A stretch of DNA of 64,000 nt from Casuarina equisetifolia (lineage: Eukaryota; Streptophyta; Magnoliopsida; Fagales; Casuarinaceae): assembly GCA_028551475.1 (NCBI GenBank), contig CM052354.1, positions 14,035,258-14,099,257 of the forward strand. Reading direction: 5' to 3'. The notes beneath the pieces were generated by a model. That model searched no databases. It was not told the DNA's origin and worked only from the letters and a program-made list of their open reading frames with translations. The position numbers and the translations under genes are program-made. Positions 13,501 to 23,461 of the stretch are shown piece after piece (position 1 is the stretch's first letter; the number at the start of each line of letters is the position of its first letter).

Positions 13501-14700
13501 TTCGTTATGTCAAACGTTCACCAAGACAAGGCTTACTAATGAAATCCAAAAATAGTTTAGAGCTTCAAGCATATTGTGATGCCATTTATGGATCATGTCC
13601 TATGGGGCATTGTTCAACAACTGACTTTTGTGTCATGCTTGGGGATTCTCTTATCTCATGGAAGAGCAAGAAACAATCCACAGTATCTCGTTTGTCCACA
13701 GAGTCAGAATATCGAGCTATGGCGTCAATGACCTAGAGATCATTTGGCTTCTTGGGCTCTTCAAGGATTTGTAGGTACCATTAATTAGACCTGTAAACTT
13801 ATTTTGTGATAATGAATCTGCGATGAAACCCTGTGCTGCATGAAAAGACGAAGCATATTGAAATTGATCACCATTTTATCCGTGAGAAGATAGCAGCTTG
13901 GATCATTCGAACTAAACACATTTCCACCCGAGACCAGCCTACTGATTTGTTGACCAAGGCACTAGGAATACAGCAACACCATTTCCTTCTAAGCAAACTG
14001 GGTGTCTATGATCTATATCGACCACCAGCTTGAGGGGGTATTAGAAATTACAATATTGCCCCTTTCTTTACTATCCATAGAATATGTGTATATAATTGTA
14101 ATTCATTTTATTTGTGATTCTTTAAGAGCCATCAACTTTTTCTTATAAAGTTTAGATCGAACTCTCACAAAACATTGGTTTTCTCTATACAAGTTGTTTA
14201 TATTTTTAACTCAAATAGCTCTTCAATCTCTTAAGAACAACCCCTGTTTTTATGTGATGGGGCACTTTTGTTAAAAAAATCCCTTCTCACACTTAATCCT
14301 AGTATTTAGTTATTAGGATGTTTTCTATTAAGATATCGTTTTGGGTTAAACCTTGAGGACAAGGTTTTTGTAAAGGGTGGTTTGTTACATGCAAGTTTCT
14401 TTTAACTTACACTAGTTGCAAATCAAGTTTAGGTAGGCTTAAACATGTCTAGGAAGGCACGCCAGCTCTCTCTCTCCCCTATAAAATGGCTATTAAAAGG
14501 CCAAGAACTGAAATGAAAAGCAAGAAGAAACAAGAAACATAACCCGGTTCCTCTCAAATGTCTCTTTCCTCACCTTTTAAACGGTAAAGATGGAGTTCAA
14601 GGCTCCAACATATCCAAAAGCCAACTCATATAATCCAAACACTCGTGCAAATGGCTTCCATTTTACCCAATTGCGTGTGCTCATATTTGTGCACTTAACA
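7566..14700 (+). mobile_element. Gypsy element C (reduced), inserted in Copia A and split by Copia B
   Basis: LTRs at 7566-7879 (314 bp) and 14383-14700 (318 bp) begin TGTTAC and end TAACA, and match along their length. The primer site TGGTATCGGAGCC follows the left LTR. A gag-like segment lies at 7.9-8.1 kb. An integrase C-terminal/chromodomain-like segment (FLVHWQELP, then FNLKDKV) lies at 8.6-8.8 kb and resumes as a CTTGAGGACAAGG stretch near 14.35 kb, beyond Copia B. Most of the polyprotein is not present and the copy is broken. Flanks are GGGGG and GGGCA, only a partial duplication. The LTR and motif style suggest a Reina-like chromovirus. Confidence 0.78.
8788..14236 (+). mobile_element. 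Copia LTR retrotransposon B (near full length, broken)
   Basis: 5449-bp element with LTRs 8788-8991 and 14039-14236 and a perfect 5-bp target duplication ACAAC (8783-8787, 14237-14241). The primer site TGGTATCAC directly follows the left LTR, and a TTGAGGGGG polypurine tract precedes the right LTR. Parts: gag 9530-10740 (UBN2-like, ENYASWSHD) with knuckle CTHCGYMGHPKEKC; protease THWLVDSGASDH near 10.85 kb; pre-integrase/integrase 11.27-12.3 kb (HQQLGHPSF, WMIIHEPLG region); RT 12.6-13.4 kb; RNase H to 14.03 kb. All domains are recognisable in order, but the reading frame is interrupted at roughly ten places. LTR identity is about 90% by eye, so it is moderately old and younger than its hosts A and C. 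Confidence 0.9.
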
Positions 14701-15430
14701 GGGCACCACCAGTAACAACAAGAGCTTCAATTATGGGTTTGGGTGGATTACTTGAATGCCCACAAGAGCATTGGTGAAAGCGAGGATGGCTCTTACGCAT
14801 TTGTCTGTGGTGATTGGGACTGGAGTTGGAGTCCATAGAGATGAGAGCAAAATGACAGGCTAAGAACAAAACTTGAACTAGAGCAGAGCTAGAGCTATCG
14901 CGCATTCAAATAGTGGGTCAAACTATGCGTTTCACTCGCTCATCTGGGATAGAGCCTACTCAGATAGGTGCGGATGGAATCTTGCGTTCGGTTGGAATTG
15001 CCTCATGCTGAAATGAAGGTAGGACACCGGAAGGTGGCTAGGTGTTTCGGAAGGCAGAACACCGGAAAACAACAAGGGGCTGCTGAAAAGAGGACAAAGT
15101 GCTAGAAAGATGCTGGCTCACGGGCCAACTTGCAGATTTGGAAATGAAGATTGGCCGCCAGAAAGGGACAAGGGGTTGCTAGAAATGAAGACACCCTAGG
15201 TCACAATCCGATTGTCGCTTGCCTAGGTTTCAGCCACTTTGTTGAGTTTTAGTCGTGTGATGGGTCGGTGTGAATAAGGGTCGTGCGAAACTCAACCCAC
15301 TGTTTTGGCCTACTTAATGTTTGATAAAATGCCCTAATGAACGAGGAGAGAAAAACATGAACAAAAAAAGGTTATGGAGGAGGTGTGGAAGCATAGATGA
15401 AGACAGAATCTATGCATGCTTGTGATACCA
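14701..15430 (-). mobile_element. Copia A leader and gag N-terminal region
   Basis: Internal sequence of Copia A between its 5' LTR and the Gypsy C insertion. The primer site (minus strand TGGTATCACAAGC, 15418-15430) abuts the LTR. A reading frame near 14.7-14.9 kb resembles a Copia gag start. Repeated AGGACACCGGAAGG-like phrases occur at 15.02-15.1 kb. Broken. Confidence 0.6.
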
Positions 15431-15630
15431 TGATAAGAAATGGCTTTGGAATAGAAACATTGAAACTGTTGTATAGATGTAGTGAGAATGATACAAATCA
15501 TTCTAGTTTACCCATCAAGAGAAGCTTTAAAGAATCAAGAATGTGAAAATAACAAGTGGAGCTACAATGAAGTAAGGGGCCTGTATAGTGTCGGGCTTAT
15601 ACACAAGAGCCCAACAACGATATTTTAACT
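15431..15630 (-). repeat. 5' LTR of Copia A
   Basis: 200-bp partner of the LTR at 36-243, beginning TGATAAGAAATGG on the plus strand. The primer site immediately to its left on the plus strand shows it is the 5' LTR of a minus-strand element. Confidence 0.78.
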
Positions 15631-17150
15631 TCCTCAAGCATGAAGGAAGTTAGGATTAAAATAAGAATCCTTAACTAAAAAAACAAAGTTGTGAATGGTG
15701 ACAAGACAAAAAGTGGCATCCTTGTTATAGGAGCCATAAAACAAACTGAACAAGGGAACCTCCTTTCTAGACTGGCTCAAGTTGGGTCACCCTTATTACC
15801 TAAGATGGGCTTTGCCACTTACGTAAGGCCTAAACACAAACCAACAAGAAGCACACTAAACAAAGTAAAGAAAAGCCCAATATGTTAAACCTGTAGCACC
15901 ATCTATGGTGGAAAGTGTTGATCCACAATGCATCATCCAGCTTTTGGCCAAAGGCAAGCAACTAAGTTCTCAAAGAAGGGATCTACCTTCTCCTCCACCA
16001 CTTATTGGTCCCTAATTTAGGTTTGGTCATGGATGGGAGGTAGCCTCTTCCCCTCATTTGCACTTGTTCCAATCCGTTTTGGGGATGGCTCCTCCATCTC
16101 TTATACATTTTTCAATGAGGGTTAGATTACCTTACTTTTACCCAAATCATGTGGACCATAATCACTTGCCAGTTTTCCAAAATTTCCCTACGTACTTTTG
16201 TTTTTTGTTTTTTGTTTTTTTTGTTTTTCCTATGATATTGATTTTGTTCTCCATGACATTCACCAATTCATAAAACAACCTTAATTAATCATATTGCAAT
16301 TCTAATATATTAAAACTACTACAGCATCCTTTAAAACCACTATTAGTACCTCAGCGGATGATTGATACTTCACCTCAATAACTAAAGGACACTTTTATTC
16401 CCCCCCACCCCCCCTCCCCCACCCCCCTCCTTTTTTTTTTTTTTTTTTTTGTCTTCTTTCACGTTAAATCTCAACCCTTTCATGTAGAACATTTGCACCT
16501 CCTCTTTTATTTTTTAAAATTTTTATCTTATCTCAATCCTTTTAAAATCTTTATCTAATCTTTATTTTTCTTAAATTTTTATTCTATTTTTATCTTTGTA
16601 ATATTCTTATGTTATATCTCTCTTTTTAAAATTCTTATCTTATCTGTAAATAGATCATGAGATATAACATTGTGATGCTAGTGCTCCAAAAATCTACACA
16701 TGTAAGAGTCCCAAGAAAAACATACACACCAAACTCATGCACACACTCTTTTATCATCATGTTTGTGTATATTCACAAGACTACGTTTTTTGCGCAGAAC
16801 TAACTTTATTTGATATGCTGTAAAGCATTCTCGATAGGTCCACAAAATTCAAGGATATAACCATACAAGAAAAATATAAATCACTACCGCTTTTTACTCT
16901 TTGGAATCTTCCCACGTGGAAATCAATTAATTTTCGACTCCCACCGATCAAGACTAACGCAGAAGTAGAACACCTTACATTTATGTTCTCTCTCCCGCCT
17001 TGTGGTCCTCGCGCCTGACTCTGCCGTCCTATGTGATGAGGCTCGAACTATGTGTGCTAACGGCTGCTTTGAAACGTAGTTTTATGTGGATAGAGGAGAG
17101 GAGTCGCCCATTCCTTCTTGATAGCACAGTTGGAATTATACATATGGCCC
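15631..17150. other. Intergenic region between Copia A and the DA2-like gene
   Basis: No gene recognised. Short open frames (for example 15691-15888) show no known domain. The stretch contains a C-rich/T-rich low-complexity tract and AT-rich sequence, and leads into the 3' flank of the DA2-like gene. Confidence 0.5.
16399..16451. repeat. C-rich tract followed by a T homopolymer
   Basis: About 30 bases of C runs separated by single A or T, followed by about 20 T. Low-complexity sequence; the length is likely to vary between individuals and to suffer assembly error. Confidence 0.9.
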
Positions 17151-17400
17151 ATCCACAGTTATAGGCAATGTGTTCCCCCAAATGCTAGAAAATTATTAGC
17201 GCCAAAAAGAAAAAAGGAGAGGAGTATCTGAATCACTATAACAGCAATAAACCAACATTTTCATTCGCTGAAAGAATCTGTTTTCTATTCATATTGGCAA
17301 ATAGAAAGAAGGGGGAGAGAATCATCACCACCAGGAACCACGAACAAGCCATGCCACCGCTGTGTAACAGAAAGACTACCACTAGTAGCTACAACTAAAA
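17150..17400 (-). other. Probable 3' UTR and 3' flank of the DA2-like gene
   Basis: Non-coding sequence directly downstream of the TAG stop at 17401-17403 (minus strand). AATAGAAAA- and AATGAAAA-type A-rich signals lie about 110-140 bases downstream of the stop, compatible with plant near-upstream poly(A) elements. The exact 3' end cannot be fixed from sequence alone. Confidence 0.4.
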
Positions 17401-20400
17401 CTACTGCCAGGAAACGCCAGGTCCACTACCCACAGGTCTGGCTTCGGCTAAAGAAACTGCCATGGCCAGCATTATCTGTTCCTCAAAGCTCTCTGGAATA
17501 ATGGGCTCGATCACATTTTGAAGGCTGTCATCAATTTCATCTGGAAGTGGCAATGTGGAGGCATCTTCTGTGCCATCAGAGCTTGCATAGCTGGTGCCTG
17601 CTTCAGCCACTTCTGATCCACGGTCCACATAACATTCTCTGTCATCCTTTGATAACGTCATCCTACCATCAGTCGATTCACTGATGCTCTCGGTAGACGG
17701 GTAATTCGTTATATCTCCATCCATCCCACCATTATAAAACCTACCAGCTTGTGCAGCTGACATATTTCTGTCAGGGTTGACTGAAGATTCTCCACCTATT
17801 TGCTGACGCTCCGCAAGGGCCGCTATGGCACAAGCAAGACCACCAGATGGGGAAGTTGATGATCCAGCTGGAAGGCCCATGGCAGGTGAGACATTGCGAT
17901 GAATAGCATATTGCTCGGGTAGAATCTCACCATGACCCAGATTTCTTTGTTGGTGGCTCTCCTGTAAAATTCGTTATTGGAAAATTACAAAGGTCAAATG
18001 ACTGATTTAAAATTAAGAGAAACGTGAATTCAAAAGTAACTACAATGGTTTCCCCAATCATAATAAGATACCAAGTTCTCATGCAGCATTAAATCAGTAA
18101 TCATTACATTGCTGGCCTTCAAAGAGATGATCATCTCAGTGAAGGGAAATGCCAGTCAAACTTCCTCAAAAGTGTAAAGACATCCTGGCTTAGTGGTAAG
18201 CCAAGGTGGCTCGGGACCTCTTGGTCCTAAGTTCCACACCTCCCCCCTCGCTAATAAACGAAAAAAGAGAAAAAAAAAAATCCCGAAAGAAGACCAACTC
18301 AGATTAGAGAAGACAGAAGAATACAGGGGCCAATTTCTTGGTGCATAGAAGGATCCCTCGTAGAAACACACAAAGCAGATGTGTGTTCCACTATCAGAAA
18401 CTTGGGGGCAAAAGGACATTTCTGACTCACAAGAAAAAAAAAAAGTCAAAGCCCATGTTGGCAAGGTAAAATTAAAGAAGAACAGATTCAGCATTTTTAA
18501 TCTATTCACCAACCAACTATTGAATAATTGACTGAATACAAGAACCAGAAATATGTTATAATTACAATAAGTTTAGGAGTTACTTGATTAAGAGTCACAA
18601 GTACAGACCAAGACAATAACCAAAACCATCAAAGAGATTTTTGGGCTAGAAAGACAGGAAGAAGGGGGGAAAGCGGGGCCTGGGGGTTTGGTCGGAGAGG
18701 GAAGTTGGGTGTTAGTGTTGCAGGTTTGGCGTGCTGGTTGAAGCATTAGATGGGTTGACAAGAGACTATACCCATATTAAAAGGTGTACATATTTTACAC
18801 TGGTAGAGTGACGGCTAATATAACAGGTAGGCCATGATGAACGGCCATCTTCTTCCACAAAAAAAATAATTTAAAAAAATGAAATTTGATGACCTACTAA
18901 GTTGCTTACATATGCATTTTATGTTAAACATTTGCAATAATTTTTGCACTTGAAAGAACCACCCTTCAACACAGAAAGAGTGCACAAGGGTGCTTTACAA
19001 CTATCTAGGTAATCACCGGCATTGACCAATCAACTACAACAATAAATGCTTATCATAGAATTCCAACAACTAGATTGCCAAACTTTCTTTCACCGTGAGA
19101 AGGCCATGCAAAATCATCTTAAAAAATCAATATTTAGAACTTCAAATGCATGTGCACAATTCTCTGAAACAACGGAGTTAAATTGATGGCTGAGATCATT
19201 TAAGAACTGAATCTAGCATATATAACAAGTTCAAATTTTCAATCCACAACTTCAAAAGTAAATTTAGCCTGCACAGAGATCTCAGCAAAATCTACCTTGC
19301 AGAGGGCACTTTACAAGGTTAATAGGCCATAACTCTTTAATGCAACACATAAGAGCCTTGTACAATTGCAACACTTCCTCAGAAGGGAATTAAAATCTCA
19401 AAGGTCAAACTCACAGGGCAGAACTCTGTATTGAGACATGAACTTCTCAATGAGATCATTTTCAAGGAATTAGTTGTGAATTGCAAAAGTTACCAGGACC
19501 TAAGGGAATTATTCATTTTCTAATTATCTTTTGAAGAGCAGTCAAGTCCAATAACCACAACGCTAAGTAACATTTTGAATTTTAGAGCACACTCAGTTCT
19601 ATACTAACAGATATGAAAGAATAAGGGCCCATATCATTGGTAAACAGATTAAAACAGTTTCTAGAATGACCATGACTGCTGTAGGCAGCATTCATTTTCC
19701 ACTTTTTCTCACTAATTTTTTTTATTGCAATTCTGCACACCAATTCTGTCTCATTTTACATTAACGGATTGTTTACTTAATTTAATGAAAAACTAATTAA
19801 AAAAAATTCTCTGAAATTTAAATCAAGAGTTAATTAAGCTACCTGAATGGAAAGCCAAATTGCTTCAATGACCATTATTTCCTCAAGATCCAGGTCAAAA
19901 TCATTGTCCCTGCAAATCGATTATTTGTTATATAAATAACGAGATGCCATGAAATTGATCATCCAATAACAAGAATTGAAAATGTCAAATAAACCACTCC
20001 CACTCAATGCAGAGTTGGAATTCCCAAATCGACAAGCTTAAAAAAAAAAAAACAAAAAACAAAAAATCATAATATTGCATACCAACAATTTAAGCCCCAG
20101 AATTAACTTAACTGTACCGCAAGCAAAACTAAAAATTGCAATAAGCACGCCAAACATCACGCATGCACAAATGTTATCTACAAGTGCCAGCTACCAGTCA
20201 AGAGTACGTAAAATGCAACTTTTGTACGGAGTTTATAAAGTCACCAAATGGAATATTCCCAGCATTGGGGACAACAAGCATAATTGCTTATGGGTTGACA
20301 AAACTAATACAGCTAAATTGCAAATGCTCCCATTCTAGACAACATGTTTGAATTCCACATCACTAACTTTATTTCCAATTCGAACATATCATATACCAAT

Positions 20401-23400
20401 TTCTTTAGATAATTAAAAAGAGTATAGATGTTAGAAAATTTAGTCTCTTATAGTGCTTATGAGCTCAGTGATCCATCTATTGACACAAGATCCACAATTA
20501 TTGATATAAAACTAAAAACATAACATGAATATAGTGTAACTCATAGACTCACATCCACAACCTCTCTTCCCTCCCTCTAAGAACTATAATGAAGATCACT
20601 CTAATAATTAAACTGGTCCAGCACTCCAAAGAGAAAACACCAGGTTTATAGTCAAGCGTCATGGCCCTTAAAATATGCAGAGCAGAAAGGTTCAACCATA
20701 CGAGGGAAGGGATACTGGGTACTCCAGTTCTCACACCGTCACATCTCAAATAATTCAGTCTCACAGACTACCTAGAAGTAAGCATTTCTTGCCCCAGTAC
20801 ACATAACCAGGAAACTACTGTGTTAGAGGTACTTAACTTCATGAGTGGCTTAGTATGCTCAACAAGCAATTTGTATCAAGCCTAACCACTAGTTCAAGTA
20901 AATCTTCCTTGCCATCCATAATTCTGCCCATTTCTCACATCAACAATATGCAAGGGTAACGCTTTGTATTTAGAGTAACAACTCAGCCAGTTTATATTTT
21001 CATTAATTAGAGGTCAGTTCTGTTGGAAAAATGTTTCCCTGATGAATGCCCCAATATGAAACATAAGAAGAGATCATATCTATAAAGGACATTTTTTAAG
21101 AATACATAGGTAAGGCCATGTTACAGCCATTCCCCCTTTTGCCCTAAAACTTAAATCCTCTTATTAGGTTGCATTCCATTTTTCCTAATGTAACACGGGC
21201 AAAAGAAAAAAATAAAATAAAGAGAGAATAAACTTACAATAAAACATAAGTTTCCATTTCAGCTAATCAAACTCAAGCGTTAGGCTACTTAATCAGAAGA
21301 AATTTCTAAGGGATCAGCCCTATGGACCCACGCTGACTCTACATGAGCTTCTCCTTCTCTGCCAGCTGAAAATAACACTAAAATGTATTGACATTGACAA
21401 GTCCCCTCTGGAATAATCATTTTAGCTTTTCCATAAAAAGGAATGAACCGGTGTATGACCAAACCTGCAATTATTTTTCTCCTAAGAAAGCAAAGATGAC
21501 ATTGTTTGCCATAGTTTTATGAACTTCCATCCCTCATTTGTTTCTACTAATAGGAACCTTTCTGGCCCCTACACCATCTCTTTCAAACATCAATTGCAAT
21601 TTATAAGCATGTCTCTACCAACCCAGGTTGACTTCTATTCTGATGAATTTGACAAATAAAGACTAAACAAAGTAATACCCACATGAACTACAAATTAAGC
21701 ATACTAAATGTTCCAACTATTTCAAATAATTTGGCATGAGATAGAAATTTAAGAATGAATATCTAGAACAAGCTTCAATTCTCCTTCATCTTTCAGCAGT
21801 CTAGACTTGTTACACTGGCTACCAAAAGATTTAAAAATAAATAAATAATAATAACTGCAAGGGACAACAATCTTCCATTTGTACCCAGAAAAAAGTATAT
21901 CCTATTCACAAATTTAACATTGTCGGAGCAAGAACAATAGATACATCAGTGTCCAAAACTATGAAACATAGATGGACAACAATAACAAGAGCAGCTCACC
22001 ATTTTAAATCCAGGAAAAAAGGAAAACTATAATAGACATTCATGAACAGTTAGTAATGCCAAATGCTCTCATTGAAGTATTCATTTATATTACCAGTTAG
22101 AAAACAATATATTGGACATACAAGGAGCTCCCAATATTGAAAGTGACATTATCTCAACCAAGAACATAGCATACCGGTTTGTCCTAAGAGGAGGAGGAGG
22201 AGGAGGAGGAGGAGGAGGAGGGGGCAGCGTTGGGGGTGCAGCTGCTCTAATTGTTGGCGAAGGAGATGAGTCCAGAGAAGCAACAATTTCGTCACTTTCA
22301 ACAGGAGACCTAGAATATGGGACTGCAAACAATGGAAAAAAAATATTAATTATCTAATCATAACATTTTGAAAAGTGAGGTGCATACGGAGCAAAGAATC
22401 AAAAAGGTACCCGCTACTGAGCTATAGTCAACCTCCGCAGGTGCCATATTTCCACTTGAATAGCTGACTTCCTGCCTTTTCAGCATTCTCTCCTCTTCAG
22501 CCTGAACTTCCTTCTGCCGCATCCTAATTTTTGCTTCTATAACACGCTGCTCTTCCTGCATAATTTCAAATTAAAGAAGTGACATTCAAGACCCAATGTG
22601 CAAAAGTATCAGAGGAGCCAAACCAATATGAAATGAAATGATGCAAATCAAGCCTTACAATCTGCTCCAAACCCTTTTCTTCCTTTGTTTTCACACCTCG
22701 ATACTCCACAGCATAGTTTGCAGTTTTGCAGAAAGGACATCTCACAACAGTTAAGTAGAACAATAGAATAGGAACTGAAAGAGAAAGAGACATTTACTGA
22801 TTATGAAGGATACTGTGTAGGACGAGTTGAATTGGGAACTTTCATCTGCAGAAAGCACTCTGGTTCAAAGACAACAAGTTAAATCAAATGCATATTCTAC
22901 TAAGAACACTTATCACTTTTGACAATTTACAAAATAATCACCTGTGCATATGCTTTTCATGCAACATCTTGAGCGGTTGAGACTTGGATAATACTATTCA
23001 AGGAATACAAAAAGCCAACAGATAATCAGAAAAAGAAAAATTTTGGACTTCATTAGCTAACAATACTCAAAGAACAGAAACAGAAAAATAGATTTGGTAG
23101 CAGTGGTTTTCGAAGTGATCATTTATAGATCCAAATTAAACCCAAAAAAAAAAAGTAGTGAAATTTTTATTTTTCTGTCTCCCAAGCCCCAGAAAGTGAT
23201 CTTAAAAGAAATTACGCAATATGCAAAAGTGGAGCATATAGAGACATTACAAAGTAAAAATTTTCTCACCAAAAAGCAAATTGGACACTCTTCATGATCA
23301 CACGTGCATTCTTCATCCCCAGGATAGCAGGGAGCAAGCTTAGATTCTAGTATTAGTTTCCGAAGCTTCTTATGATCAACATCCTTATGATTGTACAGTC

Positions 23401-23461
23401 CTTGCGGTCTGGTGTACTTCTCATCTACTACTTGTCGTCTCCTCCCAAGCTTATTACCCAT
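17401..23461 (-). CDS. DA2: DA2/GW2-like RING-type E3 ubiquitin ligase
   Basis: Coding exons on the minus strand: 23270-23461, 22942-22993, 22814-22859, 22659-22740, 22411-22555, 22175-22322, 19843-19909, 17401-17961. All introns are GT-AG, the phases join without a break, and the total is 1293 nt (430 residues plus stop), close to Arabidopsis DA2 and rice GW2 (a little over 400). The N-terminus [10 protein letters not shown] and the YTRPQGLY block are hallmarks of the family. The RING follows with C59-x2-C62, C74, C80-x2-C83 and C98-x2-C101 (ECPICFL ... [11 protein letters not shown] ... CPFCK), then the [14 protein letters not shown] block and a charged helix ([16 protein letters not shown]). 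Exon 6 encodes 12 consecutive prolines. Two UIM-like helices end the conserved part: [18 protein letters not shown] and [15 protein letters not shown]; the C-terminus is ...VSWQ. Family members ubiquitinate growth regulators (DA1 in Arabidopsis, an expansin-like protein in rice) and limit cell proliferation in seeds and organs. The ATG lies one base inside an AG-preceded exon, so the 5' UTR is spliced. The frame looks intact; the function here is inferred from homology. Confidence 0.9.
18180..18280 (+). mobile_element. Candidate tRNA-derived SINE in intron 7
   Basis: An A-box-like TGGCTTAGTGG (18186-18196) is followed about 33 bases later by a B-box-like AGTTCCACACC (18230-18240). A short body ends in an A-rich tail (18260-18280). 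Box order, spacing and tail fit a short tRNA-derived SINE in antisense orientation to the gene. No convincing flanking duplication was seen and the B box is imperfect, so this stays tentative. Confidence 0.42.
18664..18701 (+). other. Potential G-quadruplex motif in intron 7
   Basis: Four G runs (GGGGGG, GGGG, GGGGG, GGG) separated by 5, 3 and 12 bases on the plus strand, which is the template strand of the DA2-like gene. The pattern is read directly; folding is inference. Confidence 0.45.
19910..22174 (-). other. Intron 6 of the DA2-like gene (2265 bp)
   Basis: Donor GTATGC after the proline-rich exon, acceptor TTTGCAG before exon 7. AT-rich with a poly(A) stretch near 20041. No exon-like segment, mobile element or conserved reading frame was recognised within it. 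Confidence 0.85.
22189..22224 (-). repeat. CCT trinucleotide repeat coding for 12 prolines
   Basis: Eleven AGG triplets and one GGG on the plus strand read as consecutive proline codons in exon 6. The tract lies in the linker between the RING/charged-helix region and the first UIM-like helix. A microsatellite inside a coding exon can change length in frame. Confidence 0.95.

Larger units (their letters stand above)
36..15630 (-). mobile_element. Copia LTR retrotransposon A (fossil, hosts nested insertions)
   Basis: Broken Ty1/Copia element read on the minus strand. Its LTRs lie at 36-243 and 15431-15630 and align over their whole length. A purine tract (GGGGGAAT on the minus strand) adjoins the left LTR. 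A primer site matching initiator-Met tRNA (TGGTATCACAAGC, minus strand) adjoins the right LTR. Parts recognised in order from the right are leader/gag, zinc knuckle, protease (THWLVD motif), integrase, reverse transcriptase (MKDLGLVKYFLG motif) and RNase H. Two later insertions split it: LTR F1 (1596-4576) and Gypsy C (7566-14700). No clear target-site duplication was found. The copy has many breaks and is old. Confidence 0.85.
17962..19842 (-). other. Intron 7 of the DA2-like gene (1881 bp)
   Basis: Bounded by donor GTAGCT after exon 7 and acceptor TTTTACAG before exon 8. It contains a SINE-like insertion (18180-18280) and a G-rich segment (18664-18701); otherwise ordinary AT-rich intron sequence. 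The open frame at 18156-18512 on the minus strand has no domain and overlaps the SINE-like unit. Confidence 0.85.

Noticed and set aside
18186-18240. tRNA gene suggested by A- and B-box-like words
   Set aside because: No cloverleaf, anticodon arm or acceptor stem could be drawn; a SINE fits better.
18156-18512. Minus-strand frame of 118 residues in intron 7
   Set aside because: No domain, overlaps the SINE-like unit and A-rich tracts; not part of the spliced model.
22112-22357. Plus-strand frame with a long glycine run
   Set aside because: It is the antisense shadow of the proline-coding CCT repeat in exon 6 of the DA2-like gene.
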